NCBI GenBank assembly: GCA_023213315.1
Contig: JAKCPI010001756.1
Location: 1-64,000, forward strand
Length of the DNA stretch: 64,000 nt
DNA from: Euborellia annulipes
Taxonomy: Eukaryota > Arthropoda > Insecta > Dermaptera > Anisolabididae
Direction: 5' to 3'
A model generated the notes under the pieces. The model saw nothing but the letters and a program-made list of their open reading frames with translations, made no database searches and was not told the DNA's origin. Position numbers and translations under genes: made by a program. The number at the start of each line of letters is the position of its first letter. Within the stretch, counting starts at the first letter, position 1. This document shows, piece after piece, positions 20,367 to 30,085 of this stretch.

Positions 20367-20518
20367 AGGTGATTTGTTTCAAGTTTTTGTTTTGTTTTGA
20401 AGTAATCTAATTTATATGCATTTACTATCATCATTAGAAGCAAACAAATTACATTACTTCAAAATTAGTAATTAAAATTAAAAAAAAAAAAAAAATTTGA
20501 AACATGGCACCTAGTGTC
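20367..20518. mobile_element. Small TIR element (ACACTAGGTGATATG family)
   Basis: GACACTAGGTGATTTGTTTCAAGTTTTTG at the left and GAAACATGGCACCTAGTGTC at the right form inverted repeats of about 25 bp around 100 bp of AT-rich DNA. The same ends recur at 32710-33620 and 54310-54460. Confidence 0.8.
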
Positions 20519-21264
20519 TTTCACCATTAGCAATTTATTCTTTTTTTATTAATTCTTTTCGGCATTTAGGGTCATTTAGAACACAGATGATTTTTCAGGG
20601 ATAGGGTGGAGATGGGAGAGCAGGGGAAAAGAAACGTTCATGTTTTGGGTTAAAAAACAAACAAACAAACCCTCATGTGAAGTCTCAAAAAGGGTGGGAG
20701 GGGGGGGCACTTGGTGACGACCAAGGGTTCGCATGCGACGAAAATTTATTTTAATTGAATCGGTTACAATTGAATTTAAACGGGGCACATAGGAGTATTT
20801 GAAGTAAAAACCCGATCAAAATAGAAAAACTCAAAATTGATGCTTCTTTATCTACTATAACCGGTTTATTGGAATCAAGGACGGATCCAGAGGTGTTTCT
20901 CGGGAGGGGGGGGGGTAACCTGGTGTGACTGGTCGCACAACACAATTTTTCTTAATTTCGGAAAATTTAAAGGCGCATTCTGGCCAATTATTTATTATTT
21001 TCCTTATATAAGAATATAAATACGCGTACAAATAAAATTTTTAAGTATTAATTTTTAAAATTTTACATTAAAAATAAAATTTTTTTCGAAAAAAAGTATT
21101 TTTTTTTTCAAATCTCGTGGAGGGAGGTTATTACCCCCTTTACACCCCCCAACCCTTCCGGTTCGGCTACCTGGTCATAACATCACTCGGAACCCAGTCA
21201 TTGTTTTAACTGCTTGCCTTGGTTTTAGGCGCTCTCATTTTCGTTAGTCAGTTTTTTGTCCAAA

Positions 21265-21604
21265 ATGTCTTCATGTGGTGGTCAACAGAAAAAAACGACT
21301 TGAATGTGGAAATTGAAGGTATGCTCTCTATATTACAGTATATTTGATTCAGTTTAAACGTAATTATCACCGTTTCTTATAAATATCAAAAGTCGCTTTT
21401 TTGTACGTTTTTTTAAAGAAAATTTCAGACAAATTAGTGTTTTTGTTTATGTGTCGCGGCTTGTCGCCTCAAACTTTTTATCTGGGCATAAAGTTTAGTC
21501 CTTTAGGATGTAGAAACAAGAAAAATATATCCCCCCATCTCACCCTATATTTTCTTATAGTATTTTTACGTGAACGAGGGACTCCGTTCTTCGGGACGAC
21601 ATGA
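21265..21604 (+). pseudogene. Two-exon gene remnant in left foldback arm
   Basis: ATG at 21265, a short coding stretch (MSSCGGQQKK...), then a donor GTATGC at 21319 and a possible acceptor ...AATTTCAG ending at 21428, followed by an open frame to 21604. Compared with the right arm the A-run after CAACAG is one base shorter, which puts a TGA in frame, so this copy's first exon is broken. The second open part (DKLVFLFMCRGLSPQTFYLG...) stays open longer than in the other arm. The protein is not recognised. Exon structure is an inference from conserved splice-like sites in both arms. Confidence 0.35.
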
Positions 21605-21779
21605 AGTTAGTTGAATGAGTCTTTCTTCCATCAAATTCATTTTTTCTTCTATTTTTTTTTCCTTTGAACTCTTTCAAAATATCATAGAACTCCATTCTGG
21701 TAATTTTTTAACTCTTCCCAAAGGATCTATAACAAAAGAAAACTAAAATTATACTAAATCGATTTAATGAATTTCTGTT

Positions 21780-22095
21780 CCCTCGTTCACTTTAAAGTCT
21801 AATAAAAAAATACGGGGTGAGTTGGGGTGAAATGTTTTTCTTGTTTCTACATCTTAAAAGACTAAACTTTATGCCCATATAAAAAGTTTGAGGCGACAAG
21901 CCGTACACATAAACAAAACACTAATTTGTCTGAAATTTTCTTTAAAAAAATGTTCAAAAAAAGCGACTTTTGATATTTATAAAAAACAGTGATAATTACG
22001 TTCAAACTTAATCAAATATACTGTAATATAGAGAGCTTACCTTCAATTTCCACATTCAAGTCGTTTTTTTTCTGTTGACCGCCGCATGAAGACAT
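21780..22095 (-). pseudogene. Two-exon gene remnant in right foldback arm
   Basis: On the minus strand: ATG at 22093-22095 starts MSSCGGQQKKNDLNVEIE, with a consensus-like donor GTAAGC at 22040-22035 and a possible acceptor ending at 21930. In this copy exon 1 is open (55 nt), but the second part soon reaches a stop because of a one-base length difference in a T-run relative to the left arm. Each arm is thus intact where the other is broken, which suggests an ancestral coding segment duplicated into an inverted repeat and then decaying. Function unknown. Confidence 0.35.
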
Positions 22096-22586
22096 TTTGC
22101 ACAAAAAACTGACTAACGAAAATGAGAGCGCCTAGAACCAAGACAAGCAGTTAAAACAATGACTGACTTCCGACTGACATTGTGACCAGATAGCCGAACC
22201 AGAAGGGTCGGAGGGGGCTGGATTCCAAAGGGCCGGTTATAGTAGATGAAGAAACATCCATTTTGGGTAGCATTAGGTAAACTTTGAGTTTTTCTATTTT
22301 GATCGGGTTTTTACGTCAAATACCCCTATGTGCGGGGTCTAAATGGCCCACGATGTTTAAAAAGGCATTAAATTAAAAAAAAATTTTACTTTTTATTTAT
22401 GTCTTCTTTATCAAAAGTTTTGATTCATAATATTCTATATGTATTTAAAAACATCGACCATAAAAATTCGGCAAGTAGTTTCAAATTCAATATGAAAATC
22501 AATTAAATCACACAATTATAATTTAACTATAATTATTAATTATGAGTATGCAGCCAAATATTCTTTTATTTTAAATCTCGCCCTCA

Positions 22587-22629
22587 CGGCTGACGTTTCG
22601 GCTCGAGGACTAGGCCATCTTCAGAGCCG
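22587..22629 (-). ncRNA. Hammerhead ribozyme motif with paired stem I
   Basis: Minus strand: CGGCT-CTGAAGA-(TGGCCTAGTCCTCGAGCC)-GAAAC-GTC-AGCCG. CGGCT and AGCCG pair perfectly to form a 5-bp stem I. CTGAAGA satisfies C3-U4-G5-A6-N7-G8-A9. GGC/GCC form stem II with one bulged base, GAAA is intact, and AC-GU gives the minimal, self-complementary stem III known from dimerising hammerheads of Penelope-like elements. Cleavage would be expected after GTC (complement of 22592-22594). Confidence 0.7.
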
Positions 22630-22648
22630 GCTGGCAATAATCAAAAAG

Positions 22649-22690
22649 TGAAGATGGCCTAGACCTCGGACCGAAACGTCAGCCGTGAGG
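22649..22690 (+). ncRNA. Second hammerhead-like motif, inverted partner
   Basis: Plus strand: GTGAAGATGGCCTAGACCTCGGACCGAAACGTCAGCCGTGAGGGGCGAG. It has the same GAAAC-GTC-AGCCG end as the minus-strand motif at 22587-22629 and forms a ~60-bp inverted repeat with it (from AAATCTCGCCC to GGGCGAGATTT). Here the first core base is G, not C, and the 5' stem I strand is missing, so it is probably inactive. Confidence 0.55.
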
Positions 22691-22813
22691 GGCGAGATTT
22701 AAAATAAAAGAATATTTGGCTGCATTCGTCTTGTTTTTTTCATGACTCCATTATTATTAGGCCCACAGCCACAGATCTTTATCGATTGTATAATAATTAA
22801 TATATAATAAAAT

Positions 22814-22983
22814 CAGAGGCGTATATAAGGGGGGGGTTGAGGGAGATCGGCCTCTCCCCCTCCCGAAATTTCCCAAATACGTATACAGTGCAAAAAAATA
22901 TAGTTATGCGAAAAATTTTTTTCCCCGCGGGACAAAAATTTCGTGTCTTTAAAAAAAAAAAAAAAATTCTATATACGCCCCTG
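22814..22983. mobile_element. hAT-like MITE with perfect 8-bp TSD
   Basis: A 170-bp element with ends CAGAGGCGTATATA and TATATACGCCCCTG (one mismatch) flanked by AATAAAAT at 22806-22813 and 22984-22991. CAG...CTG ends with an 8-bp duplication point to hAT. The right half ('ttaaaaaaa..ttctatatacgccc') recurs at 56440-56530. No coding capacity. Confidence 0.85.
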
Positions 22984-23215
22984 AATAAAATACGAATTTG
23001 TCTTTTCTTTTTCGATAATTGATATTTTAGAAATAATATATGGGCTTCAAATTTTTATTATAGACTATTTTAGTATTCATGGGACTGAAAAGAAAAATAA
23101 AAAAAAATTGGACGGACCACCAGGGACAACTAGGGGTGTTTGATTATGGAAAAACATAATCGATGATTATTATTATTATTATTATCTGAACAGACGAAAA
23201 AATAATCGATTATAT

Positions 23216-23560
23216 CTAGGAACCGACCGAATATTCGGTTTTGTTCAAAAATCCTGGTTGAGGTTTCGCGCAAAAAAAAAAAAAAAAAGGTAAAATGATT
23301 TCCACGGCCGGGGAAAAATTTTTTTCTGCAGGCCTTTGGTTTCGCAAAAACCAAATTTTTCGCAGGGCGGGGTGGAAAAAATTTAGTTTCTTTAAAAAAA
23401 AAATTTTCCACTGAAATATTTTTGAGTTCAGGCCCCTTCTACTAAAAAAATTTCTATATAAGCCCCTAATAGGAAATACAAGTTTCGGTTTCGGGAAACT
23501 AAGATTGAGACCGAAATTCGGTTTCGGTTGAAAATTTTGCTTCGGCCGGACCCTAATTAT
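23216..23560. repeat. CGGTTTCGG-type repeat, second copy, with insertion
   Basis: Same start ('ctaggaaccgaccgaatattcggttt') and end ('cttcggccggaccct') as 3990-4240. About 200 bp between 23258 and 23470 are foreign. They end 'aaaaaaatttctatataagcccct', which resembles the right end of the hAT-like MITE at 22814, so a second, truncated element is nested here. The open frames on the minus strand are translations of A/T runs. Confidence 0.65.
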
Positions 23561-23639
23561 ATCTTGTTTTTTTTTTTTCTCTTGCAAAATTTTTTCCCCT
23601 TCCGTGAAAATCTTTTGACTTTTTATTTTTTTTTTGGTA

Positions 23640-23830
23640 CAGTGAGGGTCAATATTAAGTCCCACCCACCTACTTGTGATTATTTCATTGTTTTTACAAA
23701 AGAAAATGAAAATCTTTATTGGAAATTTTCTAGGATTGATCCATTAAAAAATATATAATATTTTTTTAAAAACAATGAAATAATCACAAGTTGAAAACAA
23801 ATGGGTGAGGCTTAATATTGTCCCTCACTG
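23640..23830. repeat. Short inverted repeat (GTACAGTGAGGGTCAATATTAAG)
   Basis: 'gtacagtgagggtcaatattaagtcccaccca...acttgtgattatttcattgttttta' is inverted as 'taaaaacaatgaaataatcacaagt..aaatgggtgaggcttaatattgtccctcactgtac'. The arms are about 70 bp and the centre about 65 bp. A small TIR element of roughly 190 bp. Confidence 0.85.
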
Positions 23831-23899
23831 TACGAGTCTCATCCGATCGCATTTTTCCCAAAAATCTATTGTGAAAATTAATCGGTGAATAATTGATTA

Positions 23900-25655
23900 T
23901 TTTGAGCAGCCCTAGTGACAACTACCACGTTATAGAGAAGTCACCACCATTTTTTTTTTTTTAATACATAAATAAATAAATAATCAAATTGAATTTGCGA
24001 AATTGATGTTGATTCCAACACACACACATGTCAAGTGTGTATCCATTTCACTCGAGAGTCCTGACACGCAATATATTTGTATTTATAATACACACACTAA
24101 TAATATATGCATTACCTGAATGCTTTTTATTTTTTTTTTTTTAATCAGATTTTACGTTAAAGAAATCATCTTACTTGACAGGTATTATTTGAATTTTGTT
24201 GTTGCCCCTCCTACTTTGCCTTTAGAGAAGGCGAACGAACGGACAGACAGAGATTTCATCACTGAATTAAAAATCATTTTTCACCAATCAAGATTTTACT
24301 TTCAAATTTCATTTTTTTTTTTACGTTATTCTAATTGTAGACTAAATATTTCACGTCTAAAAATCTGATAAAAAAAAAATTCTATTGAAAGTAGTTTTAG
24401 AGTTTTATAAACAATTTTTATTGAAAATAGTGTATTTTATTTTGGAAAAATCAAAATATCTCGTTAAATATTAAATTTATGGGAATTATACTTATATACA
24501 AAATTATTCTATTTTTCATTCTGAACAACTTTTGTTTGAAATATTTTTTTATATCTTTTACCATTTAGAAGATATAGAGACTTTTTGTTTTCAATTAGCG
24601 CCCTCTTAAAGATACATTTTTAACTAATTAATTAATTAAAATAAAATCACTAACAATTAGAATCAAATTTCTTTTAGCTAATTAAAACAAATAAAAATTT
24701 TATTCAATAATCGCAATTAATTTCTGACAAACTCTAAATAAAAATCGAAATAATAATTTAATTTTAGACAAATTTATTTTAATTGTTAAAAAATATTTTT
24801 TATTATTTTATATATCGCTTACCGTGTATAATAAATGAAATTCATGATTTTCTCTTTGGGCAAGTATTTGCATGCTCCTCTTGACTCTATCCATCCGTCC
24901 TTGTCCCGAGCTTGTTTAACCATGCATGGAGACCTCTTAATCGATCGCCAAACTCAGGGTGCCTCTGAATGTAATGTAATTGAGAAATAAATAAATATTC
25001 ATTCCTCATTCCCTCCGCTAAATTTTTTAATTATTTTATAGATATCTTTATAGAAAAAATTGGATTTAATAATTATTTTAATTCTTAATTATTTAGAATT
25101 AAAACAAATTTTGGTAAGAATTTCTCTGATCAAAACAATTATAAAATCTGAATAAAATTAAATTTTACAATAAATTTATTGTATTGTTTTTGTTTTCTTC
25201 ATAATTAAGATAATATCCTACCAATCAATTGAAATAAATATGTTCAGGGTCTAAAAACTCAAGACCTTAAAACGTAAACAAAAGCTATCACATCTTAATA
25301 ATTTATTTTCTAGTTTTCTGACAAAAAAAAAGATAATTGTGAGATTTAATTATTATTATTTCTTAATTAAATACTCTTTGTAGAAAAAGAGATGATTTGA
25401 CTTCATTGTTTGATTTACAGAAGATGTAGATCGATATATATATATACATATATAAAATATTATTTATTAAAATAAAACAAATTAACGACAAATAATTTAA
25501 ACAGAAATATTTCAATGTTTGTTTGAATAAGAATTGAAATTATTAAATTTCACAATTATCTTTTCTTTTAGGACAAAAATAGAATGTAATTAATAAATTA
25601 ATTAATAATTGTGAGATTTAATCATTTTAATTTTCCTCTGTTTCTAACACACATT
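23900..25655. other. AT-rich stretch, no genes
   Basis: Includes an ACACAC patch at 24012-24050 and an apparently single-copy patch at 24845-24980 ('catgctcctcttgactctatccatccgtccttgtcccgagcttg'). There are several 'aattgtgagattta' phrases, an AT-rich motif repeated widely in this window. No gene-like frame. Confidence 0.45.
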
Positions 25656-26220
25656 CAGGTCTATTCTCTAAGGAAAAACTTCAACTTAACATTTAAAATT
25701 AGGGTGCCTTTAATATCTTAACGTCGTATTTAATTCATCAAAATGGCGTCTTTAACCTAAAAAGTAAGATTATGATTTTGCCGGCTTTGAGATAAAAGCA
25801 ACTTGTTAACGTCACTTTTAAATCTTTGTTTGAAGAATAGCATTTTTTAACACTGATGCTATTATTTTACTGCTTAACATTAGATAATAGAACTGATTAA
25901 GGTCTATAATCTAAAAATAGGTGGTTAAAATTTAACATCATAAATCGGGTGTTAAAAAGTTAATGCTATTCTGTAAACAAAATTTTAACAGCGATGTATT
26001 CTTTTATCGAAAAGCTAAGCTATCATAACCTTACTTTTTGGATAAAGACGCCATTTTGATGCATTAAATATGGTGTTAAAATTTTAAAGGCACCCCCTAG
26101 AAATGACATTAATTTTTGACTAAATATTAACGCTTTGGCGTTAAGAGTAAAGAATAGCAATTTGAGTCAAAGAGGTGTTAAAATGAATTAACGCTGAAAT
26201 TTGCTTAAAGAATAGACCTG
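25656..26220. mobile_element. 565-bp TIR/foldback element (CAGGTCTATTCTCTAA)
   Basis: The ends CAGGTCTATTCTCTAA and TTAAAGAATAGACCTG are inverted repeats. Homology continues inward: 'aggtgcctttaatatcttaacg..atcaaaatggcgtctttaacctaaaaagtaag' opposite 'cttactttttggataaagacgccattttgatg...aaaggcacccc'. Flanked by ATT on both sides (possible 3-bp TSD). A shorter relative lies at 40617-40909. No coding capacity. Confidence 0.85.
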
Positions 26221-26235
26221 ATTAACTCTGAAACT

Positions 26236-26845
26236 AACTGACGTATTTTTACTTTCTCTTACCTTTATATCTTAATATATATAGAGAGAAAGTATTGGAT
26301 AAAAGTCAAAAATTCGATGTCGTGATTTTGACGGATATACACGTTTTGAGGTTTCCTGAATCTAAAAAAGTGGTTTTCGCGACATGGTCTGTCTGTGAAC
26401 AAAATAACTCAAGAACGAAAAGAGCTAGGAGGTTGAAATTTTATATTTAAGTTAGGCACCCTCATGGGACGTGACAGGAAGCTTTTGAACAAAATCGACC
26501 AAAAAATACTAGTACTTTACTGATGTACTTTTTCAGTTTTTTTCAATTTTCTCAAAATTCGTTTCAACGATTTTGATTAAAATTCAAAAATCAATTATTT
26601 TTTAGATGCTCTTTAAAATGTATATTCTCATTTCGCCATTGAAATCTTCTGAAGACCACTTTACTCTTGTATTTCATAGGAGGCTATAGTAACAAAATAT
26701 AAATATTTTCTCATACTTTTTACATCTGAATTCAAATGTTCCGTATTGTCGGGAACTAAATACATGTCGACACAAAGAATTTGGTGTGACAAACACATAA
26801 ATTGTTGTGTGCTGTGCGCGCCAGTCACACCAGATTTTTTTTTTC
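26236..26845 (+). repeat. R1 copy
   Basis: All major R1 blocks are present: 5' hairpin (TACTTTCTCTTACC..AGAGAGAAAGTA), 'ttcgatgtcg', 'cgcgacatggtctgtctgtgaacaaaa' without GT expansion, 'ggagctagg'-type block, 'tactagtactttactgatgtac', 'tcttctgaagaccactttactcttgta'. The 3' palindrome is shortened (26788-26840). Open frames on both strands here are shadows of the repeat. Confidence 0.88.
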
Positions 26846-26939
26846 TCAACATAATAAATAAAATTCTTTCCTTTCAAATAAGTAGCAAATTTATAATCCT
26901 TTTAATACATTGTAAATTTAATTGTTGATCGCTGAACAT

Positions 26940-27280
26940 GTCCCCCCCCCTCCCCCCCGCCTATCTCTTTCTTTCTCTTCTTAATGAAGACCGAATCTCT
27001 CTCACTTTTGTATCTGGGTCACTGGGAAGGCCATTTGAATCATAGCCAGGCAGGCAGGCAGGCAGGCCTGTTACCTGTTGCTGCTGGACCAAGGCTGCTG
27101 ATTAATTGATCACTCTGCACGTGGCATCGCTTGCTTGTGCTATTATTCATCATGCACGCAATTCAATCGATGATCATCGAGTGTCAATCAGTCAGTAGGA
27201 GAGATAAAAGTATCCCTTTCACCTTCCCCTTTCACAGCCTACTATAATCATCCATATATGGATAGATTCTGCATTTAATC
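26940..27280. other. Apparently single-copy patch with E-box-like sites
   Basis: GC-richer, non-repeated sequence including (GCAG)n at 27050-27068, CACGTG at about 27119, and 'gatcgatgatcatcgagtgtcaatcagtcagtag'. None of it recurs in this window, so it is among the few places that could hold host regulatory sequence. No direct evidence of function. Confidence 0.3.
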
Positions 27281-27382
27281 CCAATCAATGGGTGTTTATT
27301 CAAAATTAACGTTAGAAATTGGTAATTTTCTTTTCATTTATTTCACCCTCAGCCAAAAGGAAATTGCTAACAACAATTATCC

Positions 27383-27424
27383 GGAGACGTTTCAGTGCAT
27401 TTATTTGTGCTCCATCATCAGTCC
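27383..27424 (-). ncRNA. Hammerhead ribozyme motif with canonical CUGAUGA core
   Basis: Minus strand: GGA-CTGATGA-(TGGAGCACAAATAAATGCACT)-GAAAC-GTC-TCC. GGA/TCC give a 3-bp stem I. CTGATGA and GAAA are both canonical. Stem II can form from GCA/TGC plus GG/CT pairs with one mismatch and a bulged U after the core, as in the motif at 22587. Stem III is again the minimal AC/GU. The surrounding sequence holds no obvious ORF, so the host retroelement is lost. Confidence 0.65.
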
Positions 27425-27639
27425 TTTCTATAATAAAAAAAAAAACATACAAATCACACATGTATATATCAAATATAATACAACAAAATGGAATAACTTA
27501 CAATTGTTTTTTTGTGCTCAGAGTTAGTCTAAAATTGTTTGATATATACATATGTCATTGTTTACAATTGAACATGTATATTGTTGAACTGGCTTGCAAT
27601 AGTTGACAATAGTCACCCAAGAAAGTGAATGAATAAAAA

Positions 27640-28060
27640 ATCATTGTGTGGTTTTATGAAACCACGATCCAAGTGAAACTTTTTTTTTCAGATCGTAGGC
27701 TTTTAACTGAAAATTTTCAGAAAATTATTCAATTAAGGGTATTAAAATCGCGTTTTTAATTAACTTATAATTGGAAAATGGAAATAATTGGGTATGTTAA
27801 ATTAAAAACTGAGAAAAATATTTATTTAGTATTTGAATATTTTAAATTATTTTAAATTATATTTTATCAATTTAAAAATTGAAAAATTAAATCTCACAAT
27901 TATTTTTTATAATTCGTTATATATATTAAATTTCTTCTATTTTTGTCGTTATGGCTTTGACGTCATAACTTGTAGCGTCCGGCCTTTGACGTAGTAACGG
28001 ACATGTGATAGAGAAACGAAAAAATTTGTGTCGATCAAAATAAAGTTTCATTTAATTTTT
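27640..28060 (+). repeat. ~420-bp dispersed repeat, copy 1
   Basis: From 'cattgtgtggttttatgaaaccacgatccaagtgaaact' through 'ggattgaaaattttcagaaaattattcaatt'-like blocks to 'acgaaaaaatttg..aaataaagtttca'. Near the end are CRE-like 'tgacgtcat' and 'cttgtagcg' segments. Copies 2 and 3 are at 28265-28650 and 57186-57605. The start contains a hairpin TGTGGTTTTATGAAACCACGA. Confidence 0.85.
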
Positions 28061-28264
28061 TATCGTGTATTTTTAATAGTAAAAAATAAAAGAATGGTAA
28101 ATGTATTTATCTGACCAAAACCGAAAAACGTCAGCTTAGAGGGCTATAAATGAAATACATTTAGCTGCATCTTTTATTTATTTATTTTTTATATTAATGA
28201 ATATATCTTGTATATTTTATTTATAAAACAAGTTATCATGGAAAATATCTTGTGTTCTAGAATA

Positions 28265-28650
28265 AAATAAATCATTGGAGTAGTTTTAGAAAACACGATG
28301 AAGTGAATCTTTCGGTTTACTGAAAATTTTAGAAAATTATTCAATTAATATCGTTTTTTAATCTTAACTTAATAATTGGAAAATGGGAAATCAATAGACG
28401 CATGTTAAAAACTGAGAACAATATTGAAGATTTGAATCATTTTAAATTATTTTAAAAATTATATTTTATCAATTTAAAAATTGAATAATTAAATAATTTT
28501 ATTATTCGTCTTATATATTAAATTTCAACTTTACTATTTTTGTCGTCACAGCTTGTGACGTCATGGCTTGTGATGTCACGGCTTGTAATGCGACATGCTA
28601 AGAGAAGAGCGAAAAAATTTGAGAGGATCAAATAAAAAATAATCTATATA
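28265..28650 (+). repeat. ~420-bp dispersed repeat, copy 2 (tandem to copy 1)
   Basis: Same order as copy 1 but lacking the first ~25 bases ('agttttagaaaacacgatgaagtgaatctttcgg'). It contains 'gtgacgtcatggcttgtgatgtcacggcttg', duplicated CRE-like sites, and 'gagaagagcgaaaaaatttgagaggatcaaataaaa'. Between the copies, at 28110-28150, is 'ccgaaaaacgtcagcttagagggct', which resembles a degenerate hammerhead 3' half. Confidence 0.8.
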
Positions 28651-28964
28651 TGAATTGATTCAGCATTTGATAAAAAATAATAATGTTCGTATTTGTTCAT
28701 TTTCTAATATAAAAGTTATTGATTTAATAAAATTAAATTTAACGTTAATTATTGATATTTTTTTTTTCCATTTACATTTATTTCATCCCCTTTTTCATGA
28801 GCTATATATAGATGGATTAAGGATTTAATAAAGAATAATCCCACTATATTTAGTTGATGACTCTTTTCATACTTTTGATTTATTGATCAATTAAAGAAAA
28901 AAATAACGCATCGAAGGCCATTTAGATTCCATCCCTATTTATTTCAATTGATTGAATATCTTAA

Positions 28965-29336
28965 GGTGCGCGTCTCGGGGTGCTAATTTTGGGACTTTCC
29001 AGCTGCACAATCTTGAAGCTATCGACCTCAATTTTTTTTAAATTAAAGCTATTTAAAATATCTACAACTTATAGAAGCCCTTTTTTGATTTTCGAAAATT
29101 TTTTTAGATTAATCGCATTAAATAAAAGATATTTAAAAAAAAGGAGCTCTATAAGTTGTAGATAATTAAATTAGTAATCATTGTGTTAAAAAATAATTAA
29201 TTTTTTGCCTTAATTAATTAGCTGGAAAGTCTAGAATGAAATGCAACAAGTTACGTGTTTTCCTATGGGGGAACACTAACGCCATCTGGTGCCGCCTCGA
29301 GTCAATCGTGCTTTAACGGTTTTGGAGACGCGCACC
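28965..29336. mobile_element. TTAA-flanked MITE (GGTGCGCGTCTC termini)
   Basis: A 372-bp element with perfect 12-bp inverted repeats GGTGCGCGTCTC and GAGACGCGCACC, flanked by TTAA at 28961-28964 and 29337-29340. TTAA target duplication is characteristic of piggyBac-type transposons. The interior has a second inverted pair (ATCTACAACTTATAGA / TCTATAAGTTGTAGAT) and a GC-richer right part. The small open frame at 28980-29165 lies inside it and is not convincing as a gene. Confidence 0.85.
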
Positions 29337-29351
29337 TTAACGTCGTATATT

Positions 29352-29396
29352 AAAAATTAAAATGAGGCGGGCTACCAACTACACCAAGCCCGAGGG
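29352..29396 (-). mobile_element. SINE head fragment, antisense
   Basis: 'ggcgggctaccaactacaccaagcccgagggc' is the antisense of the tRNA-like head GAGCTTGGTGTAGTAGGTAGC seen at 63241. The rest is missing. Confidence 0.6.
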
Positions 29397-29455
29397 CTTT
29401 GTTTGAGTATCTAATAGAGTTATTGATTAATTAAAGAAAAAATTACTTTTATTTT

Positions 29456-30085
29456 TCCATTTTACTTTCTCATACCTCTATATATATGTTAATACAGTAT
29501 AGAGAGAGAGAAAGTATTGGGTTCAAGTCTAAAATTCGATGTCGAGATTTTGACGGATATACACGTTTTTGAAGTCTCCTGAATCCAAAAAAGTGGTTTT
29601 CGCGACATGGTCTGTCTGTGAACAAAATATCTCAAGAAAGAAAAGAGCTAGGAGGTTGAAATTTTGTATTTAAGTTAGGCACCCCCCTGGGACGTGACAA
29701 AAAGCTTTTGAACAAAATCGACCAAAAAGTACTAGTACTTTACTAATGTACTTTTTCAGTTTTTTGCAATTTTCTCAAAATTAGCCGCAACGATTTTGTT
29801 TAAAATTCATAAATGAACTATTTTTTAGATGCTCTTTAAAAAGTATATCAGTGAAATTTTTCGTGGAATTCGTTTGAAGTACACTTTACTGATGTGGAAG
29901 CATTCGTAGCTCAGCACCATCTATGAATCATCGCGTGGTCAAGTTTGGAACTAAAGTGCTAAGAGCAACTAAATATATCTCGACACAAAAATCTGGTGTG
30001 ACAAGCAAAGTACACAACGTTGTCTTACCCTTTGGCAAGAGAAAGTTGAGTACTGTGCGACCAGTCACACCAGATTTTTTTCATA
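29456..30085 (+). repeat. R1 copy
   Basis: Full R1 order with 5' hairpin at 29461-29517 and 3' palindrome at 29990-30078 (CTGGTGTGACAAGCAAAGTACACAACGTTGTCTTACC ... GAAAGTTGAGTACTGTGCGACCAGTCACACCAG). The stretch before the palindrome ('ttcgtagctcagcaccatctatgaatcatcgcgtggtcaag') differs from other copies, so this is a variant subfamily. Confidence 0.87.

Larger units (their letters stand above)
20776..22345. mobile_element. 1.5-kb foldback element with captured gene-like sequence
   Basis: The outer arm (20776-20872, 'aacggggcacataggagtatttgaagtaaaaacccgatcaaaatagaaaaactcaaa') is inverted at 22255-22345. The inner arm (about 21150-21570) is inverted at about 21780-22205. The left arm is split by a ~280-bp insertion (20873-21150) with G-rich and C-rich ends and an R1-palindrome fragment (CTGGTGTGACTGGTCGCACAACACA). 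The arms differ by scattered substitutions and indels, so the foldback is not recent. Both arms carry a gene-like segment, described separately. Confidence 0.85.

Noticed and set aside
23130..23665. Overlapping 93- and 149-codon minus-strand open frames
   Set aside because: They translate poly-A/T runs and repeat sequence (Phe/Lys-rich, no domain) across the boundary of a nested insertion.
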